The notes: generated from the letters alone by a model not told the origin. Counted from the first letter of the stretch, positions 16,550-27,052 are shown. The stretch is DNA of 47,214 bases from Treponema sp. (GCA_024695625.1 JAILHV010000251.1:1-47214), one strand, 5' to 3'. Made by a program: numbers and translations.

Positions 16550-16559
16550 GCCAAATAAG

Positions 16560-16706
16560 CCTACGCCGCCATGGAGCCCCTTTAGTACCGGCCGCAGGAC
16601 GGTATGAGCGAATAGCGAAGGGCGGAACGGCGGTGACGCAAAGGCATGTGCGGTCGAATTAGAGTTGCAATGATATGGTAGAGCAAATAAGATTCCCGTC
16701 CTAAAG
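16560..16706. repeat. Dispersed repeat, family B, copy 1
   Basis: It fills most of the gap between the convergent RDD and mutS genes. It opens with CCTACGCCGCCATGGAG, contains CGGAACGGCGGTGACG, and ends with an AT-richer tail including a CCCGTCCTAAAG block. The opening GCCGCC can pair with GGCGGT. Equivalent blocks occur at 31586-31760 and 39318-39418. Confidence 0.75.
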
Positions 16707-16720
16707 AATAAAAGAAAAAT

Positions 16721-19378
16721 TCAACGGCCGGAAAGGGTCTTTTTCCACCTTGCAAGGTTTTGAAGAGCGGCAATCGGGGTAAGGTTGTCCACGTCCAAGG
16801 AAAGAATCTCGTCCAGGATAAGCTCTTCGTCGCTAAAGAGGGCTCCGGTGAGGGATTCGTGCTTTTCCGGGGCAGCTTGTGCCGGGGACTTTCTTACGAT
16901 TGTCTCCTGCAGACTTTTTTCAGCAGAAGTTTGGTCGTCGTCTTTTGTGGCGCAGACTATTGGCTGGTCGGATGCCTCACCCTGTATGCGCTCAAGGATT
17001 GATTTTGCTCTTTCTATTACAGGCTCAGGTATTCCCGCCAAAGATGCAACGTGGATTCCGTAGCTGTTTCGGCTGTTGCCTTCTATTACTTTTCGGAGGA
17101 ATACTATTTCCGGGCCTTCTTCGTCTACTGCCATGCATAGCTTTTGCAGCTTGGGGTGCTCCATGCGGGTAAGCTCGTGGTAGTGGGTTGCAAAGAGGGT
17201 CTTGCTTCCGATTCTGTTCAGGAGGTATTCGCTTACTGCCCATGCTATGGAAAGGCCGTCTTCGGTACTGGTTCCCCGCCCTACTTCGTCCATGATTACA
17301 AGGGAGCGTTCAGTGGCTGAGCGCAGTATGTGGGCGGTTTCCGTCATTTCTACAAGGAAGGTTGACTCGCCACGGGCAAGGTTGTCGCTTGCGCCTACGC
17401 GGCAGAAGATTCTGTCCACGATTCCGATTCTAGCAGTCTCGCAGGGTACGTAGCTTCCAGTCTGGGCTAGCAGGGCAATGAGTGCGTTCTGCCTTAGGAA
17501 GGTGCTTTTTCCCGCCATGTTGGGGCCTGTTATAAGGGCAAAGCTGCCGTTTTTTTCCTCCCCGGAAAGGCACAGGTCGTTGGGGACAAATTCCCCGGAA
17601 GGAAGGTGCTGCTCCACTACTGGATGGCGGCCCTTCTTTACTTCAAAGGCAAGGCTTTCGTCCACGGTTGGCCGCACCCAGTCGTGAGTGCAGGCGGCCT
17701 GAGAGAAGGATGCGCATGTGTCCGCATAGGCAATCTCCGCTGCCATCTGCTGCAGATAAGGTATGTATTCCTTTAGCGAATTGCGCACCTGGAGGAAGAG
17801 GTCCCTTTCCAGTTCAAGTACCTTTGTTCCCGATTCGTTAAGGCTTTCCTCAAGTTCCTGAAGCTTTGCGGTGGTATAGCGGTCGGCATTGACCATTGCA
17901 CGGCGTATGATGAAGTGCTGGGGGACCATGGAAAGTTTTCCCTTTGTAACTTCTATGCAGAAGCCTGCATTGTTGGTCCTTTTTATCCTTAGGTTGGGGA
18001 TGCCGGTATTCTGCCGCTCCTCTTCGATATATTCTTCCAGTATGCGGTTAAAGTCAGTCTGAACATGACGCCAGTGGTCAAGTTCCTCGCTCCAGCCTTC
18101 CTTGATGATTCTGCCTTCCGTAAGTATTGTTGATGGGTCGTCCAAAATGGAGGAAGATATGAGATCTATGATTTTTTTTGCAGGGGCGGTATCCAGGGAT
18201 GCAAAGTTGAAGCTGCCCAGGGTCTGCTGGGCCAAAAGCCATAGCTCCAAACTGTGGCGCAGAGCCTGAAGGTCTTTTGCGTGGGCCTTGTCCATTGCAA
18301 TTCTTCCTGCAAGCCTTTCAACATCCAGTATTCCCTCTATCTGCAAGCGGAATTTCTTTAGCAGCTGGCGGTCGTCTGCAAAGAGCTGTATGTGGTTCTG
18401 CCTTGAAAGTATGCGCTTTAAGTCCGTAAGGGGGAACATGAGCCACTCGCGCAGCATGCGGCTTCCCATTGCGGTACGTGTAAAGTCTACGCATTCAAGC
18501 AGGCTGAACTGGGGCGAGCCGTCTCGGAGGTTTGCGGTTACCTCAAGGTTTCGGAATGAAGAGTCGTCTATGATAACATAGTCACTGTCGCTGTAAATGC
18601 TTATGGAGCGGACATGGGGGGAAAGAGTGTTTGTTGTCTTTTCCAGATAGTCAAGCAGGAATCCTGCCGCAGGTACCTCAGGGGATGTTTCCGTGAGTGA
18701 AAAGGAGCGGAGGTTTGCGGTCTTAAACTGCTTTAAAAGCCTCTTGTAGCTTAGTTCCGGGTTGAAATTCCAGTCAGGATACCAGGAAACTGAAAGGTTG
18801 GGGTTTAAGTCAAGCACCTCTTGAACCGTAGGATTGCTTTTTAGGCTGTTGGGAAGGAGTAATTCCCTCGCACGGCAGCGCAAGAGCTCCTTGGGAAAAT
18901 TCTGGGCAAGAGTGTCCGCGGGAAAGCTTGTAGCCCTGAATTCCCCGGTTGTAACGTCTATGCATGCAAAGGCAGCTGTCTTTCCGCTTACGAAAAGTGA
19001 TGCCAGGAAGTTATTTATGCCGCCTTCAAGGTATTCGCTTTCCAGGGCTGTTCCCGGAGTGATTACTTCCGTGACCTTGCGCTCGGTAAGCCCCTGCCCC
19101 GGCTTTGCAACTTCGCCGACCTGCTCTGCAATCGCAATCTTTTTTCCCAGCCTAAGCAGGCGGGCTATATAAATTTTACTTGCATGGTAGGGAACTCCGC
19201 ACATGTGGCGTTCCCCGCGGTGGGTAAGCGTAAGGTTTAAAAGGCGCGACACCTCGTCGGCATCGCTGTCAAACATTTCATAAAAATCGCCGACCCTAAA
19301 GAATAAAACTTCATTTCTGTAGCTGTCCTTTAGGGTCTGATATTGTATAAAAAGAGGAGTATCCTTTTCTTCCGCCAT
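16721..19378 (-). CDS. mutS: DNA mismatch repair protein MutS
   Basis: Recognises base mismatches and small loops and starts methyl-independent or -directed repair. The 885-residue protein has the mismatch-wedge motif Phe32-Tyr33-Glu34 (VGDFYEMF), then connector, lever and clamp domains. The ATPase is C-terminal, with TGPNMAGKSTFLRQ near residue 620, a Walker B LVIMDEVGRGTST and FATHYHEL. A short tail completes the MutS1 type. It is the last gene of the tamB-bamA-skp-mutS block, six bases after skp. The same neighbours are found in Treponema pallidum by my recollection. No defect is visible. Confidence 0.97.
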   Translation of the reverse strand: MAEEKDTPLFIQYQTLKDSYRNEVLFFRVGDFYEMFDSDADEVSRLLNLTLTHRGERHMCGVPYHASKIYIARLLRLGKKIAIAEQVGEVAKPGQGLTERKVTEVITPGTALESEYLEGGINNFLASLFVSGKTAAFACIDVTTGEFRATSFPADTLAQNFPKELLRCRARELLLPNSLKSNPTVQEVLDLNPNLSVSWYPDWNFNPELSYKRLLKQFKTANLRSFSLTETSPEVPAAGFLLDYLEKTTNTLSPHVRSISIYSDSDYVIIDDSSFRNLEVTANLRDGSPQFSLLECVDFTRTAMGSRMLREWLMFPLTDLKRILSRQNHIQLFADDRQLLKKFRLQIEGILDVERLAGRIAMDKAHAKDLQALRHSLELWLLAQQTLGSFNFASLDTAPAKKIIDLISSSILDDPSTILTEGRIIKEGWSEELDHWRHVQTDFNRILEEYIEEERQNTGIPNLRIKRTNNAGFCIEVTKGKLSMVPQHFIIRRAMVNADRYTTAKLQELEESLNESGTKVLELERDLFLQVRNSLKEYIPYLQQMAAEIAYADTCASFSQAACTHDWVRPTVDESLAFEVKKGRHPVVEQHLPSGEFVPNDLCLSGEEKNGSFALITGPNMAGKSTFLRQNALIALLAQTGSYVPCETARIGIVDRIFCRVGASDNLARGESTFLVEMTETAHILRSATERSLVIMDEVGRGTSTEDGLSIAWAVSEYLLNRIGSKTLFATHYHELTRMEHPKLQKLCMAVDEEGPEIVFLRKVIEGNSRNSYGIHVASLAGIPEPVIERAKSILERIQGEASDQPIVCATKDDDQTSAEKSLQETIVRKSPAQAAPEKHESLTGALFSDEELILDEILSLDVDNLTPIAALQNLARWKKTLSGR

Positions 19379-19384
19379 AAGGGG

Positions 19385-19903
19385 TTACTTTCTCAGCTGG
19401 GTAATAACTTTGTCAGTAATGTCAACGGAATCGCTGTACCAGAGGATTGAGTTGTTCTGCTGGGGGCTAAGTACCATGCAGTAGCCTTCCTGCTCGGCAA
19501 CGCTTCCGATTATGCGGTAAAGCCTCTTGTAAAAGGCATCGCTTGATTCCATGCTGCTCTTGAGGCGCTTCAGCTCAGCATTTTTGCTTGCGGTATAATC
19601 GCGGAGGTTCTGAGCCTTGGTGTTTATCTCTTCCTGCAGCTTTTCAGCCTCAGCATTCTTTCCTGCCACAGCGTATTCGCTCTTGCGGGTCTTTAAATCC
19701 TGAAGTTCGTTGGTAAGGCGTGTTATCTCTGCCTGGAAGGAAGATTTCTTTGCCTCGTAGTTACGCATTGCCTGGGAATTGTTGAAAAACACCTTGTAAA
19801 CACGGTCAGTGTCCACAACTGCAAATTTAGTAATCTGTTCGGCAAAAACGTTGCCTACCAGACCGCATACCATAAGGGCAAGAAGCAAAACCAATTTCTT
19901 CAT
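19385..19903 (-). CDS. skp: Periplasmic chaperone Skp/OmpH
   Basis: A 172-residue exported chaperone that carries unfolded outer-membrane proteins to the BAM complex. The signal peptide is MKKLVLLLALMVCGLVGNVF with cleavage after Ala22. The mature part begins with the usual FAVVDTDRVYKVF strand, followed by two long helices (about residues 45-130) that form the tentacles, and ends in a short strand region with YCMVLSP. AGGAG precedes the ATG. It lies 79 bases downstream of bamA and six before mutS, consistent with its role in outer-membrane assembly. Confidence 0.92.
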   Translation of the reverse strand: MKKLVLLLALMVCGLVGNVFAEQITKFAVVDTDRVYKVFFNNSQAMRNYEAKKSSFQAEITRLTNELQDLKTRKSEYAVAGKNAEAEKLQEEINTKAQNLRDYTASKNAELKRLKSSMESSDAFYKRLYRIIGSVAEQEGYCMVLSPQQNNSILWYSDSVDITDKVITQLRK

Positions 19904-19982
19904 GTCTATTACACTCCTGTTAATATAAATTGAAGGATTCCCAAAAGCGTCCTCATGGGGAACAGCCTTTAGGACTTCCGTA

Positions 19983-22466
19983 TTACCTGTTCACCAAGTT
20001 GAATGAAAGGACAAAGTGCAAGCTGTCCCTGAAAGTATCTACGATGTTGGAATCGTCATCACGCCAAGTAAACTTTCCGTCTTCCATCTTGAACTGGCTT
20101 ACGAAAAGAAGGCGAAGCGGCAACTGCTGCATACAGCACCTGATGCTTGGACCCATGCTGAAGTACCAGTCGTCAAGGTTGGCCAAATCCGTAAACATGT
20201 CGCTCGGTTCCGTCTTGAGGCATGAAGCGTCCACGAAGAAGTCAAGGGCGATAAGGTTTGGAATTACCGGCATGCGGAGTTCAACTGAGTTGTTCCACAA
20301 AGCCTTTCCGCGGCCAAAGCCTGAATTGTAAATAGTCCATCCGCGGCCGTTGAACATACCGTCTATGTAAAGCTGGTTTGACCTCTTGATTGAACTGTCG
20401 AATGCGGGCAGCTGGAAGGAAAGCCCTGAATATCCCATGAGGATGAGCTTAAAGTCCCATGTGTCCGTAACAGGCCAGTTGATAAGTGTAAAGTACTTTT
20501 CGGCCTTTGTGTCCGTGCGCAGGAAAAATTCTGTTTCGCCCCAGTCGTCGTTGAAAGGCATTATGCCCTTCGGAAGGAGGCCGTACCAGGTAAAGCGCTG
20601 GCTTAAGAACCACCCCTTTGTGGCATCCCATGCAATGTCGCGGCCGTCAAGGGAAAGCTGGGTAAAGACGCTTGTCCTTGGGCGAAGGTTTCCGTTGTAG
20701 TCAGAAACAGTTGTATCGGCTGAGATGTAGGCATCGTCATCATATTTGTTGTTGAGCAAACTGCCGCTTATGCCGGCTGTCAATGTAACGAGGGCAAAGT
20801 CGCGGCTCCATCTTCTGCCGATTGTATCGGAAACGGTAATAGCATTCTGTTCATACTGAAGGTAATAATATGAAGAGTTCAAGCTTCCGTCCGGCATGTA
20901 GACGTTGCGGGCATCGTATTCCTTTGAATGGGAGAAGCTAAGGGAGACAGTGTTGCTTATCGGGCGGTCGAAGAGCCAGTTCTGGCCGTAAGAGAATGAA
21001 AGCGACTGCTCATCCGTAGAAAGCGTAAGGCCTGCGGAAATAGTCTTTCCCTCACCAAAGAGGTTTCTATCCTGAATCTTTGTAAAGAGGGCAACAGGGA
21101 ATTCATCCGGATCTGAAACACCGCTGAAGGTAAGTCCGAAGTCAAGCGATGTAGTTGACTGCTCTTCCACGGTAAACACGAGGTCTACAAGGTTGTTCTC
21201 CGAACCGGGGTTGACCTGGGGTGAAACATGGGAGAAGTACTGGAGGTTGTAGAGGTTTCTCATTGCGGCGTTTACCTTTGCATAAGAGAATATGTCTCCG
21301 CTTTCGATTGGAATTTCGCGGCGGATTACCTCTTCCTTGGTCTTGGCATTGCCCTTTATGATAATTTCCTCAACATGGCTTCTTGCGTTTTCCTGAATGT
21401 GCATTACATAGGAAACCGTATGCTGCTCGTCGTCCTTCTTCTGGTCCACGGCAAACTGGTTTGATGTATAGCCGTTTTCGTAATACTTTGTCTGGACTGC
21501 AAGGACTGATTCCTGGAAGGCTGTCTCGTTGTAAGTCGTACCTGACTTTACGGTAACCAGTGAGTTGAGTTCCTCAGTTGTAAAGACCTTGTTGCCATCG
21601 AACTTGAGGCCCGTAAACTTGTAGACCGGACCTTCCTTGATGTTAAAGCGGATGGCAAGTTCCCGCCTGCCCTTTTTCTCGTTGAATGAAGGGGTTGCGG
21701 TAACGTTTATGACCTGGGCATCCACATAGCCCTTTTCCTTGTAGTATGCGACTATGGTTTTCTTGTCCTGCTCAACCATGGATTCCTGGTAGGAACCCTT
21801 AGTTATGAGGCCAACTTCCTTGAGAGAAATCTTGCTCTTTAAGGTGCGGGAAGAGACTACGTTGTTGCCGGAAAACTGTATGCTGCTAACGACAGTCTGC
21901 TGACCTTCGGAAATCTTAAAGGTAATCTGAAAGCCCTTGTCCGTCTTTTGTGCAGATGAAGAAACCTTTATCTCGGAAAAGCCCTTGCCTGCGTAAAGGT
22001 CAAGGAGTGCCTTTTCATCGTTAAGACGCTTTTCCTCGCTGTATATGTCCTTTTCCTTGCTGGATATGTTATTCTTAAGCTCTGAGACGCGGACCTTGCT
22101 GTTGCCAGTGAATTTTATCTTGGAAACGATGGGGAATTCAACCACGGAAAGCTTGATTATGACGTAGGAATGGCTTGAATCGCCTACAGCTTGCGGGTTG
22201 ACTTCGTCAAAGTAGTTGAGAGCAAATACGCGGTTCAGGAGGTCGGAAAACACCTCGTCGGAAAATTCCTCACCAATAAAATTGCTGGTTACGCCAGTAA
22301 GATCGCTCTGCTTTATGTTCTCCAGGCCTTCAAAGACAATCTTCTTGATAGGCTTGCCGTAATACCAGTCGCTCTGGGCAAAAAGCGGCGAAACACGGAA
22401 GATGGCCGATGCGGCAAAAAGCGAAAGCAATAGAAAACAGCGTTTGGCAGAATGCAGGATGTGCAT
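19983..22466 (-). CDS. bamA: Outer-membrane assembly factor BamA
   Basis: Central subunit of the BAM complex, inserting beta-barrel proteins into the outer membrane. The 827 residues comprise a signal peptide (cleavage near residue 30), five POTRA repeats (about residues 35-430; for instance IKKIVFEGLENIKQSDL, VSKIKFTGNSKVRVSEL and VEEIIIKGNAKTKEEVI), and a 16-strand barrel. The barrel has the expected pattern and the segment GPSIRC near the C-terminus. The last residues are SFNLVNR, without the usual terminal aromatic residue. AGAGGA precedes the ATG. It follows tamB by 15 bases and precedes skp, so the three envelope-assembly genes are co-transcribed. The Treponema pallidum orthologue is Tp92/TP0326. 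Confidence 0.96.
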   Translation of the reverse strand: MHILHSAKRCFLLLSLFAASAIFRVSPLFAQSDWYYGKPIKKIVFEGLENIKQSDLTGVTSNFIGEEFSDEVFSDLLNRVFALNYFDEVNPQAVGDSSHSYVIIKLSVVEFPIVSKIKFTGNSKVRVSELKNNISSKEKDIYSEEKRLNDEKALLDLYAGKGFSEIKVSSSAQKTDKGFQITFKISEGQQTVVSSIQFSGNNVVSSRTLKSKISLKEVGLITKGSYQESMVEQDKKTIVAYYKEKGYVDAQVINVTATPSFNEKKGRRELAIRFNIKEGPVYKFTGLKFDGNKVFTTEELNSLVTVKSGTTYNETAFQESVLAVQTKYYENGYTSNQFAVDQKKDDEQHTVSYVMHIQENARSHVEEIIIKGNAKTKEEVIRREIPIESGDIFSYAKVNAAMRNLYNLQYFSHVSPQVNPGSENNLVDLVFTVEEQSTTSLDFGLTFSGVSDPDEFPVALFTKIQDRNLFGEGKTISAGLTLSTDEQSLSFSYGQNWLFDRPISNTVSLSFSHSKEYDARNVYMPDGSLNSSYYYLQYEQNAITVSDTIGRRWSRDFALVTLTAGISGSLLNNKYDDDAYISADTTVSDYNGNLRPRTSVFTQLSLDGRDIAWDATKGWFLSQRFTWYGLLPKGIMPFNDDWGETEFFLRTDTKAEKYFTLINWPVTDTWDFKLILMGYSGLSFQLPAFDSSIKRSNQLYIDGMFNGRGWTIYNSGFGRGKALWNNSVELRMPVIPNLIALDFFVDASCLKTEPSDMFTDLANLDDWYFSMGPSIRCCMQQLPLRLLFVSQFKMEDGKFTWRDDDSNIVDTFRDSLHFVLSFNLVNR

Positions 22467-22481
22467 ACAATTCCTCTTTTT

Positions 22482-25400
22482 TTAAAAACTGAGTCTCCAT
22501 GAGAGGGTAACCGATGTAGCGGGAACCCAAGACTGTTGGAGCTGACCCATCTCCGGGGCAAACTGCCAGCGGATGTTTGCAAAGGGAGCCATAAGCTCAA
22601 GACCAAATTCTGGCTGGAACACAAGGCCACCACTCTGCGAGTCATTAAAAAGCACCTCGTTTTCGTCGTATGTCCACCGCAAAAGGCTGTCTACATAAAC
22701 TGAATTCCCGAAGTACTTTCCAATATAAACAGTCGTATTGTCAAAATAGTTACCAAAAGTGGTATTTTTTGACTGTGATGAAGACATACTTTGCGTTATG
22801 GCGTTCTGCAAAAGCGATGTGCGTATTGAGAATATATCAAAATTAAGCAAGTCGCGCAATCCTTTTTCGACTTTTCTTAGAATAAGTGTTTGGGTAACGA
22901 AATCACCGGCAGTAAGCGCAAAAGAGCCCATGGAATTGCTGTCGCCGGTAAGAATCTGACCCAACATTTCCATGATTTCCTTTTCCGACTTTGCAGGGCT
23001 TGCAGTAAAGGTCGGGTTGAACTGGGAAATTGGCTGGTTCTGGGCGGCAAGGGTGATTGTTATTGAGTTGCCGTTTTCGTCGCGTTCACGGGTTTCTGCA
23101 CGAACGGAAAGGATCGGGTCGAATTTAGCCTGGGTTTCGTTCAGCGAGATGCGACCTTCCTTGAGGTAGAAGTTCCTGCTGAAGTAAAAGACTTCTCCGC
23201 CCCGCAAGGCAACGTCCCCTTCCAAGGCCCACTGGCTGGATGACGTGTCCATTGTAAAGTGAATGGGTGTGTCCGGGGCAACAAGGCCTCTGATGAGCGG
23301 ATTTATGAGGAAGTTTACCTTCTGGCCTATGAGCAGGTTCAAGTCTATGTTCATCTTGAGCTTTTCTGCAATTCCAGATGCCTCTGCTTCGCTTTCTTCT
23401 ATATTCGCTTTATCCTTTTCATCGTCTTTTTTGCCGGTGAGGATTGCAAGCCCCTGTGAGCCTATGTCTTCCATAACCGTGATTTCGGAATTCTCAAGCC
23501 CAACGGAGCCCTGCAGGTTAAAGGAATTGTCTCCGTAGAGTATGTGGGTGTCCACGGCAGTGCGCCCCTTGAGTGTAACGAGGGGAAGCTTTATGTTGAC
23601 GGGTATTCCGTCTTCCTCTGTCGCAACCGCAATGTCCAGGGAATCAAGGTGCAGGCTGTCAAGCACTACGGAAACGCCAAGCTGCATTACGCCGTCCTTT
23701 ATTCTGAAAAGGGTGTCGCTCACGTCTATCTTGTTCTGGACCATCGTAACAAGCATCTCGTCTGCCGTTATGTGGTTGTCCACGAACATTGGCAGTATGA
23801 AGTCCAGCTTTGAGAACACGATGGAGCCGTCTATGTTGGGGTCTGATGAAAGCCCAGAAATTACCGCCTGGCCATTCAGGACGCCGCTGTAGACGGAAAG
23901 CATGGATGTGTCCACGAAGACTGCAAGCTTTGGAATGTCGCAGTAGAGGTTTGTAAGCACCAGGTTCAGGTACTTGCCCTTTACGTTTCCCGTCAGGTTA
24001 AAATGCAGGGGCTTTTTTTCGTCCACGGAAACGTTCAGCGTGCCCGCGTTGTACAGTACTGCCGACAGGCCCAGAGATTCATCAGACTTAAGGCTAAGAT
24101 GCTCCGGCGTCTTTTCCATAATGAGGTGAATCGGAACGTATTTCTTCAGGAGGTCGCCGGATATTTTGTCCACGTCCAGCTTGATGGAGAGGGAATCCGG
24201 TATAAGGGACTTTTCTCCGTCTTCTTCCGCTTCAGGCGTCCCTGTCTTTTCTATTGCAACCTCAGCCTGTGCAAAAAGGTCCTTGCCGGCAATCTTGGCG
24301 GAAAGATCGGCATCCATCTGCCCAGAAAATGATGACAGGTCAAACGAAGCCGTTACGTTCCTGGCCTTTATGTTTCCCCAGTCCACGCTCATGCCAGGAA
24401 CAGACAATGCGCCCTCAACAAAGGCAAGGGTTCCCGATGCATTCAGCTGGTTGCCCCCCGCCTTCATGGAAAGCCTTGTAAGTTCCAGCGAAACGTAGGG
24501 ATTCTCTATTGTTCCGCTTGCAGTAACCGTTCCTGAAACGACGTTGCCCGCCTCCTGCCCCTTCATCACGCGGTAGAGAGGGAATTTTTCAATAAGGACG
24601 CGCGAATTGAAATAGCAGTTGCTCTTTAGCGCACTGCCTGAAAGCTCCCCGCCCAGAGGATTGGTCATGTCTGCCTCAATGGAAATTTTTTCCTCTGTTC
24701 CTGAGCTTGTCATGTTCATCGAAAGGTTTGCCGAATCAAAAACGCCGTCAATCATATTCCAAAGGAAGTAACCCTTTCCGTCCAGGGAGGAATACTCGTC
24801 CGTATAGCTGACCGTGTTAAGCACAGCCCCCTTTCCGTCTATCTGGCCGCTAACGGAAAGCCTTGGCATAACAGGAAGGCTGCCGCTCGTCTCCGCAAGG
24901 GCAAGTTCCTCTATGCTGACCAGAAGCCCGCTCTTGCTGCCGTAGGAAAACTGCATGTAGGTGGAAAGCGTGAGCATGAATTTTGAAAAGGAGACCGGGA
25001 AAGACTGCACCTGGAAGGAACCGAAGATGTCATCGTTAAAGTCAACCATAGCCTCAAGACCGTAGTCTCCCGTTACGTTCACCCAGTTGTCGAATGAATA
25101 CACGCCGGAGAGGTTGTAGGGAATTTTGTTCACTTCCATTGACGATGAGAATTCAATCTGCCTTTTGGGCCTTGAAATGCCTGCGTCAACCGTTGCGTTC
25201 ATGCTTATTCCGCCGTAGACAGCCTCAAGCCGCGAAATCTTAAGGCTTCTGTCGTTTCCTTCAAATTCTATGGTTACGCTCTGGTCTTCCCTGTCTGGAT
25301 TCCTTACATAGACAGTCGGGGACGAAAAAGCAAAGGAGCTGAAATCGGTGGAAAAGGAAATCTCCGCGTCTGCAGCGTATGCGGCAAACTTGGGGGCAAG

Positions 25401-26969
25401 GCTTAGCATTGTCTCGGCACGCTTGTCCGGCATGAAGAAGGCTGCATATTCAACCACGGAGTCTGCAAAGAGACTGTCCACGTTCAGCTTGGTGGAAAGG
25501 TATTTTCTGCCCGAAAAGGATACGCTTCCGGTAAGGGAAAGGCTTGCGGGGCGGGAATAGTCCTGGGCATGGGCATTGTCCAATGCAGAAAATGAAAAGC
25601 TGTAGCCGCCTGCGTAGGGTCTGAGTCCTATCTGCACGGCTGAAAGGATTTTTCCGCCAAAGCTTACGGCCGGGGAGCTTACCGATATTCCATTACCGGA
25701 GGGGCGGACGTAGACGTTGCAGGAAAGCGAGTTGCCGTTTGGCAAGGTGTAGTGGGAAAGCCTTATGTCGGCAGAGGGAATCAGCGTTGCTATGTCCATG
25801 GAGCCGCTTACATTTACCCCCAGAGACCTGCCGCTTGCACTTACCGAATCCACGTAGACCGTGGAATTGTCACCATGGACGGAAAAAGTGATGTCTTCCT
25901 TTGATGAAAGGTAGCCGTCAGGCAGCACGAAGGAACCTTCCCCGCTCCAGCCGTATTTCTTGGTAATCAGGTTGCAGTCAAAGGAAAGGTCGGCGGTATA
26001 CCCACTCTTGAGGAAAGAACTTACATGCTTGTTGTCCATAGGTATCGATATTATGGACGCAGGGCTAAGGTTCTTCATGGTAAACCTTGACTCTAGGCTT
26101 CCGCTGTAAAGGTTCAGGCTCGCAAAGAGGTCGTAGTGCTGAAGGACATTTGACGAACGCAAAACCGCAAGTCCGTTGGAATAGCGCGCAAGAAATTCCA
26201 TCTTCCTTACCGTATAGTCAGCCCCCTTGTAGCCGTCAACCGATACAATCATGGAGCTTCCGTCCACGGAGGAAAGCACGTTGCCGCTTATGCCAAAATT
26301 CAGCCCGGCCATTGCACCCGATGAAAACTTTGCATAGGCGTAGCCGTCCAGGTTGGTCTCTACGGACATGCCGTTCTTCTGCCTCTTAAGCGAAAGAGAG
26401 CGGACGGCAGCAGTGTACTCCTTGCCGGAATACTTGTAGGAGGCCCTTACGTTTCTTGCATACACGTCAAAGGGAAGGAAGGAAACGGCAGTCTTTATCA
26501 CCCCGATAAGGCTCTGATCCATGAAACCGTTTTTCTCTTCCTTTTCTTCCTTGCCACCCTTGCCCAGGGCTTTCAATTTTTCCAAGACTTGTGTATATTT
26601 TTCCTTGTCAAACTCAAAGTCAACGTCGTTTATGAGGACTTTTGTGAAGGCACCCTTGAAATTCTTGTTTATGAGCTGCCTGAGGCTGTATTTTACCGAT
26701 GCCTTTTTTACGGTAAGAATCAGCTCCCCGCTTTCAATGTCGTAGACTTCTATGCCCTGAATGTGGATTCCGCTAAGAATCGAGGGCGAAAGGCTCTTGT
26801 AGCGCACGCCAAGGCCGGTCTTGTCCCGCAAAAGGTCCAGCGCCTGCGCCTCGTAGGTGCGCACCAGCCTTGTGACGGAGACATAGATTGGACGCAGCGC
26901 GGTCATTATGACCACAAAAATGAGGAGAAATATGCCAATTCCAATACAGTTTCTAACCCAAGTCTTCAT
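22482..26969 (-). CDS. tamB: Translocation and assembly module protein TamB
   Basis: A 1495-residue AsmA/TamB-type protein bridging the inner and outer membranes, with roles in outer-membrane protein and lipid traffic. A single N-terminal membrane anchor (about residues 9-28, IGIGIFLLIFVVIMTALRP) is followed by a very long beta-rich region that would form the hydrophobic groove. The C-terminal ~350 residues are the conserved TamB domain, with VALRGGEVFYFSRNFYLKEG and an ending in TLSWRLSF whose final Phe suits BAM recognition. It immediately precedes bamA, as in several spirochetes; a separate tamA is not seen. A charged insertion (KDDEKDKANIEESEAEAS) lies around residue 1190. Confidence 0.93.
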   Translation of the reverse strand: MKTWVRNCIGIGIFLLIFVVIMTALRPIYVSVTRLVRTYEAQALDLLRDKTGLGVRYKSLSPSILSGIHIQGIEVYDIESGELILTVKKASVKYSLRQLINKNFKGAFTKVLINDVDFEFDKEKYTQVLEKLKALGKGGKEEKEEKNGFMDQSLIGVIKTAVSFLPFDVYARNVRASYKYSGKEYTAAVRSLSLKRQKNGMSVETNLDGYAYAKFSSGAMAGLNFGISGNVLSSVDGSSMIVSVDGYKGADYTVRKMEFLARYSNGLAVLRSSNVLQHYDLFASLNLYSGSLESRFTMKNLSPASIISIPMDNKHVSSFLKSGYTADLSFDCNLITKKYGWSGEGSFVLPDGYLSSKEDITFSVHGDNSTVYVDSVSASGRSLGVNVSGSMDIATLIPSADIRLSHYTLPNGNSLSCNVYVRPSGNGISVSSPAVSFGGKILSAVQIGLRPYAGGYSFSFSALDNAHAQDYSRPASLSLTGSVSFSGRKYLSTKLNVDSLFADSVVEYAAFFMPDKRAETMLSLAPKFAAYAADAEISFSTDFSSFAFSSPTVYVRNPDREDQSVTIEFEGNDRSLKISRLEAVYGGISMNATVDAGISRPKRQIEFSSSMEVNKIPYNLSGVYSFDNWVNVTGDYGLEAMVDFNDDIFGSFQVQSFPVSFSKFMLTLSTYMQFSYGSKSGLLVSIEELALAETSGSLPVMPRLSVSGQIDGKGAVLNTVSYTDEYSSLDGKGYFLWNMIDGVFDSANLSMNMTSSGTEEKISIEADMTNPLGGELSGSALKSNCYFNSRVLIEKFPLYRVMKGQEAGNVVSGTVTASGTIENPYVSLELTRLSMKAGGNQLNASGTLAFVEGALSVPGMSVDWGNIKARNVTASFDLSSFSGQMDADLSAKIAGKDLFAQAEVAIEKTGTPEAEEDGEKSLIPDSLSIKLDVDKISGDLLKKYVPIHLIMEKTPEHLSLKSDESLGLSAVLYNAGTLNVSVDEKKPLHFNLTGNVKGKYLNLVLTNLYCDIPKLAVFVDTSMLSVYSGVLNGQAVISGLSSDPNIDGSIVFSKLDFILPMFVDNHITADEMLVTMVQNKIDVSDTLFRIKDGVMQLGVSVVLDSLHLDSLDIAVATEEDGIPVNIKLPLVTLKGRTAVDTHILYGDNSFNLQGSVGLENSEITVMEDIGSQGLAILTGKKDDEKDKANIEESEAEASGIAEKLKMNIDLNLLIGQKVNFLINPLIRGLVAPDTPIHFTMDTSSSQWALEGDVALRGGEVFYFSRNFYLKEGRISLNETQAKFDPILSVRAETRERDENGNSITITLAAQNQPISQFNPTFTASPAKSEKEIMEMLGQILTGDSNSMGSFALTAGDFVTQTLILRKVEKGLRDLLNFDIFSIRTSLLQNAITQSMSSSQSKNTTFGNYFDNTTVYIGKYFGNSVYVDSLLRWTYDENEVLFNDSQSGGLVFQPEFGLELMAPFANIRWQFAPEMGQLQQSWVPATSVTLSWRLSF

Positions 26970-27052
26970 CAGTGCCAGAGGGAAATAAAGATTCCCTTAA
27001 TTAACGGTAAAACTAATTGTAACAAAAAGCGATAAATTAAGGAAGGTTTTTT

